A stretch of DNA of 64,000 nucleotides from Psoroptes ovis (Eukaryota; Arthropoda; Arachnida; Sarcoptiformes; Psoroptidae). A model generated the notes under the pieces. It saw only the letters and a program-made list of their open reading frames with translations, was not told the DNA's origin and did not search any database. The stretch spans positions 4,464,001 through 4,528,000 of the forward strand of contig PQWQ01000004.1 in the NCBI GenBank assembly GCA_002943765.1, read 5' to 3'. The stretch's first letter is position 1. Each line of letters starts with the position of its first letter. Positions 41,501 to 52,478 of the stretch are shown here, piece by piece. Both the position numbers and the translations under genes were made by a program.

Positions 41501-44364
41501 CGGGCAATTCTGTGTATAATTTCTCAGCTAATGATGAATCTTTGTGACCAGCAGTGGCACCACTATTATTTAGGTTATCACCTTTGAAATTTTCATTATT
41601 GTCTTTATCCTTATCTTTATCTTTGCTGTTATTGATATTAATTAATCCTTTCTCTTTTTTCTCTTTCTTCTTTTTCTCTTTGCGTTCACGTTTTGATAAT
41701 TTTCGATTGAATATATTACTGTTTCCAGTATTGAATCCAGGAAGCTGCAATATTTACAATTGGATCATTCCAAGCAAATTAAATAAAACAAATATTTAAT
41801 CATAATTGTCATTAATTCACATTCACTCCATGTACTTACATAAGTTTTTTCATCCATACGCCGCAATAGGAAACGTCCTTCACGATCATCTTTATGCCAG
41901 TTTAATTGTACTAACAATGGAAATTCTTTGTCTGACAGTTTTCTTTCATCTGAATGAGATAATTTTGTTGCTTAAACAAATCTAACTTTCAAATTTTTTT
42001 TCTTACCTCCATTTTCATGGATTTCATATAATGCATATTCAGGCACCGATAACATGCGAATATCTGGACGAAATTTTTCAATCAAATTATTTATCACATC
42101 CGATGTTGATGCTGTTGATGAAATGCGCATGCACTTTGTGGCAACTTTTTGTCCCGCATCTTGGAAATAAAATCTCATCACACCATAAAATTCAAGATCC
42201 TAAAAGTGTTTGATTTAAATCAAAATAAAAAACGATTCAATTTGAAAATATTCGAAATTGGCGCGCATTCAAATTTTCTACTACCAAACAAATCAAAAAA
42301 TGTTTTAACCTTGAAAAAATATGAACAAAATAGAAACAATTTTGTTCAGCGCATTGCAATATCAGACAAAAATTCAATGAAGCACCTGGCTTTTTTCAAT
42401 TATAAGTCCATCAAGGTCTTTGGTGTTTATTTTTTTTTATTGAAAAGTTGATACCGAATGAGCCAGCTTTTGCCAACCAACAAGACATAATTATGAACAA
42501 TTTGATAAAAATTAAAGATTGATCAGAACCGTTGTGTTTGATTGAGAGTATTGAAAACAAATATATCAATCATTATCATTTTGATAATAACAAAAACAAG
42601 GTCATCGTTTATGCTTGTTTCTAGTTTTTTTTCAGTTTTTGTTGTACATAGTGAAATTCACTTGTTCTGCATTGTGATTGTTGGAGAATGTTAAATTACA
42701 TTCAGTAAAGTAGAGACTGATTGCAGCAAAAACAAGATATAATTATTACGAGCGATGCAGCAACAGGTCGACCAAAAGTTAATATACTGCATTCATTTTT
42801 CAATATAATATCAATATGGTCATTATCCTTACCACTATACAACCAAATGAAGCCAGTCAAACAATGATCAATGATTATATGACCATCCTGCATTGACTTT
42901 TGAAAATAATGCAAACTTGTTTGAACCAGTCTTTTTCTGTGAAAATACAACTCGATTCAATTTGATATGTGCATTTATAGCTATCGCTCTATGGTCGGTT
43001 GGCTGGCTGCTAGATTATCATAGTTGAAATAGATGGAATGGCCGTTCATAATCGTCATCATTCAAATAATAATCATGAATAGCATAAAGGCACAGATATA
43101 CAGAGATTTAAAGCAATTAATTGTGATCAACTATTCAATATCACTCTATTGAAACATTCCCATTTGAGTCGAATTCTCGATCCGATTCAATCCAAATTGA
43201 TTATTTTAATAGTTATCAATGCCAAGACCTATTACTGGTGGCATATTAGACATTGAATTGAATGAAATCAATCAAAATATTGATTGATCAGTTGAAAGAA
43301 ACTCAAAATAGAAACGAAAATTCATTTTCGAATTAGACGATTAAAAAATGAAAATTTATTGACATGAGAGTAAATGTCATACATTTAGTAAATGTGATAT
43401 GATGACATTATCATTAAAACATAATCAACATGTTTATATTTCTGTACATGAAATGTCCATCACTTAAATTCAACCTTTACTCATTGTCATATTTCTCTTT
43501 ATGTCTGTTTCGGACAATCGCCAAGCATTTTTTTCATTTAAAATTCAATTCATTTATTTAAAATGAAAATATTGTCATTTTAAAGCAAAATTTGTCCCTT
43601 TTTTATTTTGATTCAACAGAATGATAATAATAATGATGATTATACAGAAAATAATAAACATAATGACAAACGCACTAACATTCAATGATGCTATGCTCAA
43701 TATCTATCTATATCTGTCTATGTTTGTAAATATCAAAACACATATGATTTGACGATAATTATTTGTTTCAAATTTATATTTTACAATCAAAAAAACAAGT
43801 GTTATTAACATGCATTCTATCGAATTATGAGAATATGATAGGCAGAGAATGGACACGAAAAATGATGGACATTGAAATAGCTATTTCAGACAATAATGAT
43901 TGATATTATCATTATTTTAACGATTAGCGTTTGAGAGGCAAATTTATTAATAATTTCTTCAAGATCAAAGATACAAATTCAATTTTAGCATCAAAAAATA
44001 CAGAAATTGCAACTAAAAAAACTGATTGTTTGCATTGATCACTACTTACATCATTGGGTTCACTTATTTCAAATAAATCCAAACGATTGGCATTCCATTG
44101 TAAAATGATATTTCGTAAATTCTCACGTTCTTGTTGTCGTTGTTTGAGATTGACATTCGCATTATTATTACCGACATTTGTCATCATAGTTACGGCTGTT
44201 GTTGTTGTTGTTGTTGTCATTGATGCTGTTGCTGTTGTAATAATTTTTGCGGCCACTTCAACGGCGGATGCATTATTTGCTGTTAATGATGTTATTGTTG
44301 TCATCGGGGATGTAGTATTTGATGTTGATGATGACGATGAAACGATTGATGCTGAAGTAGCCAT
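35556..44364 (-). CDS. AFDN: Afadin/canoe, junctional actin-linking scaffold
   Basis: Links nectins and Ras/Rap GTPases to F-actin at adherens junctions. Nine exons: 44364-44050, 42199-42007, 41949-41840, 41744-38622, 38558-38357, 38289-38176, 38111-36910, 36851-36501 and 36443-35556. Introns are 1850, 57, 95, 63, 67, 64, 58 and 57 nt, all in phase, giving 2165 residues (human 1824). Residues 1-~70 are Ser/Thr-rich, then WNANRLDLFEIS as in all afadins. RA1 is ~107-195 (VMRFYFQD, FRPDIRMLS, LVQLNWHKDDREGRFLLRR). A basic KRERKEKKKKEKKEK stretch and PETSFTRSISNPEAVMRRRR follow. RA2 is ~326-449 (PYKTILLSTRDTAAFAV), FHA ~519-612 (GPNIQAHHCTI, ETYINGTRI), and DIL ~795-1085 (RRFRVNAALTIQLFSQLFHF, LPFLLPEDGYSCD). 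PDZ is ~1205-1290 (GIGLSIVAARG, VVKGGAADM, DGRLEAGDQLL). The Gln/Asn/Pro-rich tail includes a charged coiled stretch and an acidic segment, in the place of the actin-binding tail. The reading frame opens before the ATG at 44364 but no earlier ATG is in frame. Confidence 0.95.
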
Positions 44365-47300
44365 TTCATCATTTATTTTCAATTGAAATCAATTCTATAA
44401 ATTTTGCTGTCTTTTCTAATATATTTTTGAATATAAAAGATATTTTGTTTTTTTCATATCTTTAAATTATTTTTTCTTATTTAGATTGTCTCGATTGATT
44501 GAATGTTCTTTATGAGTCTTGAGAAAATTTTCACAAAAAATAGAAAAACATTCAAAATCATAAAATAATTAAATGATATTCAATCTATGAATTGATATTA
44601 GTGTGTTCAACGATCAAATTATGCTCAGATACTTATAACATAATCGTACGTTATCATTTTAAAAAATTATCACAATCAATAAACATTGAAATAATCATTC
44701 AGTGATTGCATCAAATGTCGAACGAGAGAAAAATAGATGAAGTGCTCGATTTCGAAATTGAAATAAAAAATAAATAATTTTCAATATTTTCAAATAACTT
44801 AATATTTGAATGATGAATTGGTTTGTTTTAATCATAATTATTTCAAATATTGTTTCACTTTTCACTTCAAACATTAATAAGACATATACGGAAAAATGAA
44901 TGAGTGTTTTGGTGTTAAATTAAAGCCATAAATTAAATTAATCTGTGTTTTATTATTTCTTCGTATGAAACTGTTGCAGTTTTCTCTGTAAAAATGATGT
45001 TCAACGAGATCGAACGAACAGATTTGTCAATGTTTCAAATCTTTTTATTTGAAATTTAAATTAATCATCTTAAAATGAATTCAAAATTGAAAGAAACGTT
45101 CCTGGAAAACTATGGTTAATAATATGGAAAAATGTATCATCCTAACATGTTTGTTTGATGTTATTATCAAAGTTTGAAATAAAATATGTTTTTCTAAAAA
45201 CATTTCCTGTTCGAATATTAAGCATTATTTATGAAATATTTTTCTAGTTATTTTGAATAGTGAATTTTGATAATATTTAAAAATTGTCAAAAATCAATGA
45301 TAATTATGAATAATATTTGCATTCACTGATCAATATGACATTTTAATTTGATATGTGATGTGTGAATTTTGTTTTGTATATTTTCAATTTGAAATATGAT
45401 TAATTAGCGGACTTTTGGCATGAGCATAGTATGTGCATTTTTATTTCAACATTCAAATATTACACACATATTTCACATTCATAAATTTTTTTCTATTATC
45501 AAAGTATTAATGGATAAATAATTGATCATCAAAATCAAAGGAAAAAAGTGTGGGTTAAATGTTTTTTGTTTTTGTTTTTTAAATAAAATATTTTATTCAA
45601 AGATTGATAGCAATTTTCTATAAGAATCGACATAATCTTCGAATGATTATCATTTTGCATTTATGAATACTTCATATATTCATTATTTATTTGAATTTGT
45701 TCAATAAAAATAAATATTTTGTGAATCATCATTAAAAACAAATCACAAATTAGAACGAATGAAATATTTTCATTGTTATTTAGTGCACAGATATTATGAA
45801 TGAAACTCACCATTAGTTTATGATTTTTAAAATTGAAAACAAACACTAAATCAAAGGATGAATGGCTGGTTGACATAAGAATGCAAACATTTCATAATTA
45901 ATCACTATTTTCACTGCAAAAATTTGACAAAATTTCCGATAAAACACAATCAATTTGAAGATCACAATTATTTCTAAGAAACTAAAATTTTATTTTATTT
46001 TTCTTTTTTGGTGACGAAGCATCCACCGATGCAAGATGTTGTGAGTTGGATGCAGCGTCAGTATATGCATTCATTTACTTTTCAATTCATTGAATGTAAT
46101 TGGAATTTTTTTCCTTCTGAAGAGATGAATAATGTGAAGAGAATTGGATTGAATGTGCAGAGTAAATTTGCTGCAAAAAAACAAAATTTTCTATGACAAA
46201 ATCACAAAGGTATGAACACATACACATTAACATTTGAATTTCAATCCAAAATTGAACTGATGAATGAATCAACAGGCAGCAAAATTTATTCGAAATATTC
46301 ATAATCAAAATGGCAGTCACTTTACAATGTTTAGAGTTTAGCTCAAAGCGCGAATTTTCTCTCTGTTTTTTCTCTCATTTTTTTTAGTTAGACTTATTAT
46401 GGTTATCGATGGTAGTAGCATTTTTTGAGAAATGATTCAATCGATAATTCTGATTGTTGATTTAAATCATTGAGGTAATGAGAAATTGAATGCAATGGAA
46501 AATTGCATTGAAAAATGTGTTTTTCCACACAACAATTTAATATATTGCATTCAGATTCAATTGTTTTAATTTGATTTGAGTGTTTGTGTATCTTAGATAC
46601 CACGAAAAGCTCAATTAATAAATTTAATTCAAACGTAACAAACAATTGAAAACTCGAAAAATTTTAAAGTTTCATGTGAAAACAAAATAAAACTTTGCCA
46701 CTACCACCGAAAATCATGAAAAATTCAAAAGAAAAATCTTAGAAAAACATACATTTTAGTAAAAGGTTGTTATGATAAATACGGAACAACACATTACGTT
46801 TAATGATATTTTCCTCTTGACAACCAGTGAAAAATAATTGTGTATTTCAACTTGTCGAGTTTCCATACCCCTCGCATTAAATTATTTAAAAGTTGTCAAA
46901 ATAGAAAAAGTTTTTTTTTGAGAAATTTTGAGAAATTTTCGCCACGATTGATGATGAAAGGTAGTGGTGTTTCATAGTGATTGTTGTTGTTTGCAGGTCG
47001 ACTTGTTGCAATTTTAATCGAAAAATGTTTAATTGCAATTTGACTAACCTTTATCACTAAGAAATATATGGAAAATGTTTGCCTACAGCATTCATTTAAA
47101 CGTGGACAGTCGAATAGAAAAGTGTCGGCGAAATCAGTACGCAGTTTGTATCGAAACACATTTTTATGCGAATAAAACAGAAAAAATCTTGCAAGGGCGC
47201 GGTACACAAAAATAAAAATACTAACCGATAATGAATTTAATAAATTAATGTTTTTAAATTTAAATTTTAATTAATCAATTTTGCAATTTAATCATAACTA

Positions 47301-47465
47301 GATATGATTCACTTTTGTTGATAAAAATTTTGACAAAAATGTGCCGCCATCTGTGACACGGCAATGATTATGATTGGGTGTAATGGGTTGAGGGTCAATT
47401 TTATTCAATTTATTAATCGATTCTTTTTGGTCCGAATTCCGAACATCGATGGCATCATTATCAAT
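44365..47465. other. Intergenic region upstream of afadin
   Basis: About 3.1 kb between the afadin start codon and the small secreted gene. Mostly AT-rich filler. A less AT-rich stretch at about 46900-47210 and GCCGCCATCTGTGACACGGC at about 47343-47362 are possible promoter or leader-exon sequence. No protein domain was recognised. Confidence 0.5.
47400..47405 (-). terminator. Candidate polyadenylation signal of the small secreted gene
   Basis: AATAAA on the minus strand about 60 nt past the stop codon; a second copy lies at 47409-47414. Confidence 0.45.
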
Positions 47466-48209
47466 TCAAACATCGCTATCATCATTACGCTCACGATATT
47501 TGGATGGCAAAACACAGCGTCCTTTTTGACAAAACTAATTTGACATAAAATTAAATAAATAATTATTAATTTGAATTAAATGTCATATTTAATTTTTGAC
47601 AAATTTCGTATGTCACTTTGATTTGTTTTTGGTTGAAAAATTTTACTTTTTGTGGAGGTTGATTTGAATAGGAATTGAAATTTTCATTGGGATTTAATTG
47701 GGACTGCTCATAAATAATTTGGTTTTGTATTTAATAGAAAAAATCTGTCAACATTTATTTATGATTGTTACTCATAGCTTTTTGTGAATGACAGATGTTT
47801 TCAAATATGACAAATTTATTCAAATTCAAATAACTCACTCTTGGATTCGGGCCTGTTGCACATTGTACATCATCAGGTGTATAAATGTCATCCATGTCCT
47901 TTTGATTTCCTCGGAATATGATACGACATGATGTCATGCATGGTGCACCGTCTAATCCACGCTAAAAGTAAATAAAAGTTGCTTAGAAATTGATGACATT
48001 CATTTAATAAAATCACTTACATTGATAGCGACGACACGTGCGCGGTCATCTTTGTAGGTTCGTTTAACTTCATCAACATGTTCAGACCATTTTACACGAC
48101 ATGCATTATGTTCAACAGGTGTTGGATTACGACCCACTTGGTATGAATAATCGACAAATAATGAAGCAATCATAAATAAGACAAACGCTGACATCAATTT
48201 AGTTGACAT
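47466..48209 (-). CDS. Small secreted six-cysteine protein
   Basis: Three exons (48209-48021, 47961-47839 and 47534-47466; introns 59 and 304 nt, all phase 0) give 126 residues. A signal peptide (LMSAFVLFMIASLFVDYSYQ) covers the first ~23. The mature part has six cysteines, at about 37, 71, 75, 97, 106 and 111, in the order C...C-x3-C...C-x8-C-x4-C. Typical phrases are DGAPCMTSC and NPRFCQKGRCVLP. The DG-x-PC and C-x-x-G-x-C wording is seen in arthropod small secreted families such as tick salivary 8.9-kDa-type proteins and in cysteine-rich segments of matrix proteins. That likeness is by eye only. The acidic tail (NDDSDV) follows the last cysteine. Function unknown; the second exon/third exon join depends on a GTGAGT donor and an ATTAG acceptor. 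It sits in tandem with the LicD-like gene, 443 bp downstream of that gene's stop. Confidence 0.8.
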
Positions 48210-48652
48210 TTTTGTATTTGTTCGAATAATAAAAATGTTGTTTGTTTTTTATGAAATCAAATAAATTCTCTAATAAAATCATCCAACACCAACAACTAAA
48301 AGTAAAATGAGTGAAAATATGTGGCTTTTATGGACAATTTATGGACACTAAGTCGGTGGAAACAACAGGAAACAGATCGAATCAAATAGGTCGAAAGCAG
48401 GGTAATACATCATAAATTAATTTTTTTCACCAGGAAAATCTGATATGAAAATTTTCCAGACACTAAAATATTTTACATTGGAATTTCAATGTAAAATCAT
48501 ATAATTGGATATTATGTTCCGCATTAAATCGAAAATTGTCATTTAATAAATTTATAAAATTAGTTCAAATAAATGATTGTGCAGGAAAAAAGCGATAACT
48601 TGTAATTATTAATTTTCTTTGTACTTATATACACCAATTGTAAATAATACAT
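48210..48652. other. Promoter-sized gap between two minus-strand genes
   Basis: 443 bp holding the 3' UTR of the LicD-like gene and the upstream region of the small secreted gene. CCATAAAAGCC on the minus strand near 48325-48335 is weakly TATA-like. Nothing else seen. Confidence 0.4.
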
Positions 48653-49597
48653 TTATGAATTCATCAAACAATCATCTGATGAATAATCGGTCATTGTCCA
48701 CCATGTATCTGGATAATGATATTTTTGTATTTCTAAACCTTCACGTGGCACATTCAAATATAAATTGGGTAGAAATTCTAATTTTGGTAGAGAATTATCA
48801 ATTTTATGACTAGCATTATTATTAACATTATCATAATTGTTATTATTGTCAGCATCATCAATCAGATTTATTGGGAAACAATGCAATTGTTTACACATTG
48901 TCAATGGCAATAAACGATTACGCCAGCCGATCCGCCGATACATTTCATTGTTTGAATCTTTTTCGAATAAATGTACACGTGCATGTATGGCGAACAAAAT
49001 AGGATGCAATTCATTGTCAGTGAATTGATCAAATAGATTATCATTTTGATTGTTTGTCGATATTAATTTGGTAGTAGGTTTCAATATGTAAATACCGTCT
49101 GAATGAATATATTTAATTAGTATGCCATTGGCACGAAATCTCCGTTCGATAATAGTTTCATCATGTTTTTGTAAGTCTTCATTTAGAATGCACAAATTGA
49201 AACAAGCATCATTTATTGTTAATTCAAATCTTTTATTTTTTCTGTTTTCATTGAATCGATTTGAACGTTTTAGAATTGACCATAATGTTTCATAGCAGAG
49301 AAAATATCTGATATCTAACATATCGAATATGTTTATTATTTTACGTATGAATGTTTCGAATACCATCAATGATACACGATTCATTCTCGAACATTTATTT
49401 AGGTTCAATGGCAATAAATCTAGTTGTTGTTTATCATGTTGTTCATGATTGCCCATTAATGGTTCGTATAATAGATCATATAACAGAAATAAAACCAGAA
49501 TTGTCATCACTAATATTAGCATTGACTGCTTCGGATGCAATATTCTATTCATACCGATGCGTCTCATAAAACGCTTAGATATTAATTTATTGAACAT
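48653..49597 (-). CDS. Putative type II membrane protein, distantly LicD/fukutin-like
   Basis: A 314-residue single-exon product. The frame is open back to 49690 but an in-frame TAA precedes it and the first ATG is at 49597. A type II anchor (SMLILVMTILVLFLLYDLLY) sits at about residues 26-45 after a basic start (KRFMRRIGMNRILH), as for Golgi enzymes. The lumenal part has IINIFDMLDIRYFLCYETLWSIL, which resembles the start of LicD/fukutin-type nucleotidyl or phosphosugar transferases. It also has GWRNRLLPLTMCKQLHCFPI and, near the end, PNLYLNVPREGLEIQ followed by KYHYPDTWW, wording found near the C terminus of that group. The usual Asp-rich (DDD-type) metal motif is not visible, and an Asn-rich insert lies at about 262-275. 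The assignment is tentative. It diverges from the acidic coiled-coil gene across 223 bp. Confidence 0.6.
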   Translation of the reverse strand: MFNKLISKRFMRRIGMNRILHPKQSMLILVMTILVLFLLYDLLYEPLMGNHEQHDKQQLDLLPLNLNKCSRMNRVSLMVFETFIRKIINIFDMLDIRYFLCYETLWSILKRSNRFNENRKNKRFELTINDACFNLCILNEDLQKHDETIIERRFRANGILIKYIHSDGIYILKPTTKLISTNNQNDNLFDQFTDNELHPILFAIHARVHLFEKDSNNEMYRRIGWRNRLLPLTMCKQLHCFPINLIDDADNNNNYDNVNNNASHKIDNSLPKLEFLPNLYLNVPREGLEIQKYHYPDTWWTMTDYSSDDCLMNS

Positions 49598-49820
49598 TTT
49601 TTCTTCCTGATCAATCACTCTTGATATCCGCAAAATATCATCGTCGATGAATCCATTCCATGGATCCGATTTAATAGTTTCAAATGACAATTAATTTTCA
49701 CTCATAAAATCGATTGAAAAACATTATTTGGCAACTATTTCGATCCTTGATGGTTATGTTCACTTATGTTTATGTTTGCTGAGTTGAAATTATTTAATTG
49801 AAATTGAAAACATAATCAGA
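49598..49820. promoter_or_regulatory. Shared divergent promoter region
   Basis: Only 223 bp separate the start codons of the minus-strand LicD-like gene and the plus-strand acidic coiled-coil gene. Both leaders and core promoters must fit here or overlap coding sequence. No clear TATA box. Confidence 0.5.
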
Positions 49821-50546
49821 ATGGATCAACAAAAATTGAAAATGGGCAAAAAGTCCGTATATGCTGACACGTTGGATGACTATGTGAATATGAATGCTCC
49901 AATCGATAAACAAAGATTAGATGATTTGAATGTCGTTGATGATCAGAGCCATGGAAACGACGGGGATGATGAAGACGATGATGATGATGATGATATTGTT
50001 GACAATACGACCGATGATCACTTGGATAGAGAAATCGAGAGAACAAACGATGATTTAGATGATGATATTGATGATATTGTCATCGATGATGAAGATGTTA
50101 GTTCTAGTTTAGCCACTGGTTCAACCGATAATAATACCAACACAAATGCAAATGCAAACAGTGATTCTGGTCAATTAATAGATTCATTGTTATTACGACA
50201 ACAACATTCAAATGCAAATAATCGAAATGATTTGCTTATGTTGACTGCCAATCAATCAAATCAAACATCGATATCGGCGATTACATTAGCAGCTCAACAA
50301 AGAATAATAATAATCAAGAATCGAATGAAAAATTTTCAACAAATCGTTAAGCACCTAAAATTACAAGTGAACAATATCCAACAACACAATCAAGACATGT
50401 TGAAAAAGATTGTCACATTGAATGATGAGATCGCTGAATTGAATTTATTGGAAAGTTTTACTGATCTACAAACAAACGCTAATCAATCAATGAATCACTA
50501 TCAACATCAACATGTTTATAATAATATTAACACTGATAATTATTAA
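49821..50546 (+). CDS. Acidic protein with C-terminal coiled coil, unrecognised
   Basis: A 241-residue single-exon product starting at the ATG at 49821. The first ~25 residues are conserved-looking (VYADTLDDYVNMNAPIDKQR). Residues ~45-95 are an Asp-rich run, followed by Asn/Thr-rich filler. Residues ~155-210 are a heptad-patterned helix (IIIIKNRMKNFQQIVKHLK, LNDEIAELN). There is no signal peptide or membrane segment, so a soluble nuclear or cytosolic protein is likely. It has no basic region of a bZIP factor. I cannot name it. Its 3' end faces REPS, 370 bp away, with AATAAA at 50705-50710. Confidence 0.65.
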   Translation: MDQQKLKMGKKSVYADTLDDYVNMNAPIDKQRLDDLNVVDDQSHGNDGDDEDDDDDDDIVDNTTDDHLDREIERTNDDLDDDIDDIVIDDEDVSSSLATGSTDNNTNTNANANSDSGQLIDSLLLRQQHSNANNRNDLLMLTANQSNQTSISAITLAAQQRIIIIKNRMKNFQQIVKHLKLQVNNIQQHNQDMLKKIVTLNDEIAELNLLESFTDLQTNANQSMNHYQHQHVYNNINTDNY

Positions 50547-50916
50547 TTCATTGCCATGTTGGACCAATTTCACTTGTTTGTGATTGACAAACTCCATTCA
50601 ATTCTCAATCTTGCACTGACCAATTGTTTACGAAACTCAAATCAGGTATTAAAGTGTCATTTGAAAACAAAATAATTCACTAAATTTTAATTTGTAAAAA
50701 AAGAAATAAATAAATAATCATTCATAATTACCATTTTTCATTATTTTCAAATGATTTTGTTTGTTTGAATTAATCAAAATGGATGAGAGTATAGAAAATA
50801 ATAATTATTCAAAAATAAGAAAGACAAAGTTCAAAATAAAGAGAATTTAAATAAACTTTAAGAATCAGATTTGAATGAGAATATTGGAGGATATAATTAA
50901 TTTTGCTTGGAATGAA
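50547..50916. other. Gap between convergent 3' ends
   Basis: 370 bp between the stop codons of the acidic coiled-coil gene and the REPS gene. Holds AATAAA at 50705-50710 on the plus strand; otherwise AT-rich filler. Confidence 0.5.
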
Positions 50917-52478
50917 TCAGGATTTAGATTTATGTTGTTGTTGCTGTTTGATTAGATAATTAACAATATTCAACATTTTAGATAAATCATTCAATAAATC
51001 TTGATTCATTGATTTAAATGTCTGATTTGATTCGTTCAATAAACAATTTATTTGCTCTAATTCATTCATTGATCCTCTTGTTGAAGTGTTCCTATCAAGC
51101 ATTGAATACAAAAAAAAAATGAATAAGATTGCCGAAAAAAAATCAGTGTCAGAATAAGCATACTTAATTGCTGCAATGTGATTTTCATTATCAGATGCTT
51201 GCTGCTGTTGCTGCTGATATTGTTCATAACGACTCTCAATGGAGCGTACGTGTTCCATAATTTGCTTCATTTTATTGTGGCTATTATTTTGATTCAATAA
51301 TTTAAATGATGATCTCAGTGATTGATGATTGAATGATTGCTTATTGATATTATTCATTTCATTTGTGTTCGATTGTTTTTGTTGATTTTCCAATAAATCC
51401 ATTATTATTGTTGGCGATGAAGTTGATGATTGTGATGATGATGATATGCGTAATGGGACAGGATGATGTATATTTATATTGGATGATATCACATCATTTA
51501 TATCATTGAAATCGAAATTTGCCAATTTAACCGGTGATGTTGATGATGATTTAGGTGTATCATTGATTTTAGTGTTATTTTCATTATTATTGTTTAGCAA
51601 ATCATCATCATCATTGAACTTTGTCCAATTATGACTGTTTCTTCGTTGACAAATCGTTGTCGCTGATTTGTCGCTATTGTCATAATGATTGTCATTGCTA
51701 TTATAAGTGCAATTATGATTGATGCATAATTTCAATGAATTAGAATACATTTCATGCAGTGATTGTTGTTGATTTTCATTGCTGTGTGATCTGGTGGTCA
51801 GTGGTTGTGATCGTTTATTAATATGATTAAGATTCAAGTTTCGTTGATATGAGATTAAATCATGATATGAGTTTTGTAATTGCAGTGGTAAACATTTGGG
51901 TATATCGATATGATTACGACGCAATACTATCAAATGCATCGCAATTGAGAATTCAGCAAATGTTAAACAGCCATCCATATCGATGTCGGACAATTGCCAT
52001 ATTTTCGATAAATCACTCGCTGATAAACCGGATTTTTCAAAATAAATTTTTGCTACATTCCCATTGATTATTGATTCATTATCACTAACATTAGTGGTCA
52101 AACATTTATGGTGCAATAATTCAAATTGTTTCATATAATACGCTTTCTGTTCATTATTTATTAACCAAATATTACATGAATATTTGTCCTGATCATCATT
52201 ATTATTCCTCTGATCATCATGGTCATTTAGACTCGAGGATAATTCATTTTCTGATTGTTCATCCAAATTATTCCCAATTTTATTTTGACGATCTTTCAAT
52301 AAATTAATGGTTGTTCCTGTAATCGTATTGACCCGTTTCAATTTCAATTTCGTTTCTGGCTGTATTGGTGCTTGTGACGGTAGTTGTAATACTAATTTAT
52401 CTCTAAAACATTTATTTTTGAATGAAAAATCATCAATTTACAAATAATTCAATCAATTTACTTATCAAAGTTAGACAT
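50917..52478 (-). CDS. REPS1: REPS-type EH-domain adaptor (RalBP1-associated Eps-domain protein)
   Basis: Endocytic adaptor. EH domains bind NPF motifs and REPS links RalBP1 to receptor internalisation. Three exons: a 17-nt first coding exon 52478-52462 (MSNFD plus two bases), 52402-51164 and 51091-50917. Introns are 59 and 72 nt, in phase, giving 476 residues. The EH domain lies at about residues 84-182: LINNEQKAYYMKQFELL, then VAKIYFEKSGLSASDLSKIW and LSDIDMDGCLTFAEFSIAMH. The EF loop DIDMDGCLTFAE keeps calcium-binding positions. The wording matches the second EH domain of REPS1/2. Asn/Ser-rich linker follows. The last ~100 residues contain a Gln-rich helix (SIESRYEQYQQ) and a predicted coiled coil (LEQINCLLNESNQTFKSMNQDLL), in the place of the RalBP1-binding coil. 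Only one EH domain is present. REPS1 and REPS2 cannot be told apart here. Confidence 0.82.

Noticed and set aside
46008..46196. Plus-strand frame starting MVTKHPPMQDVVSWMQRQY
   Set aside because: Looks protein-like at first, but it is short, has no splice-linked continuation and matches no family I know.
49598..49690. N-terminal extension of the LicD-like frame
   Set aside because: No ATG in the extension, and an in-frame stop just upstream; no acceptor site found to join an earlier exon.
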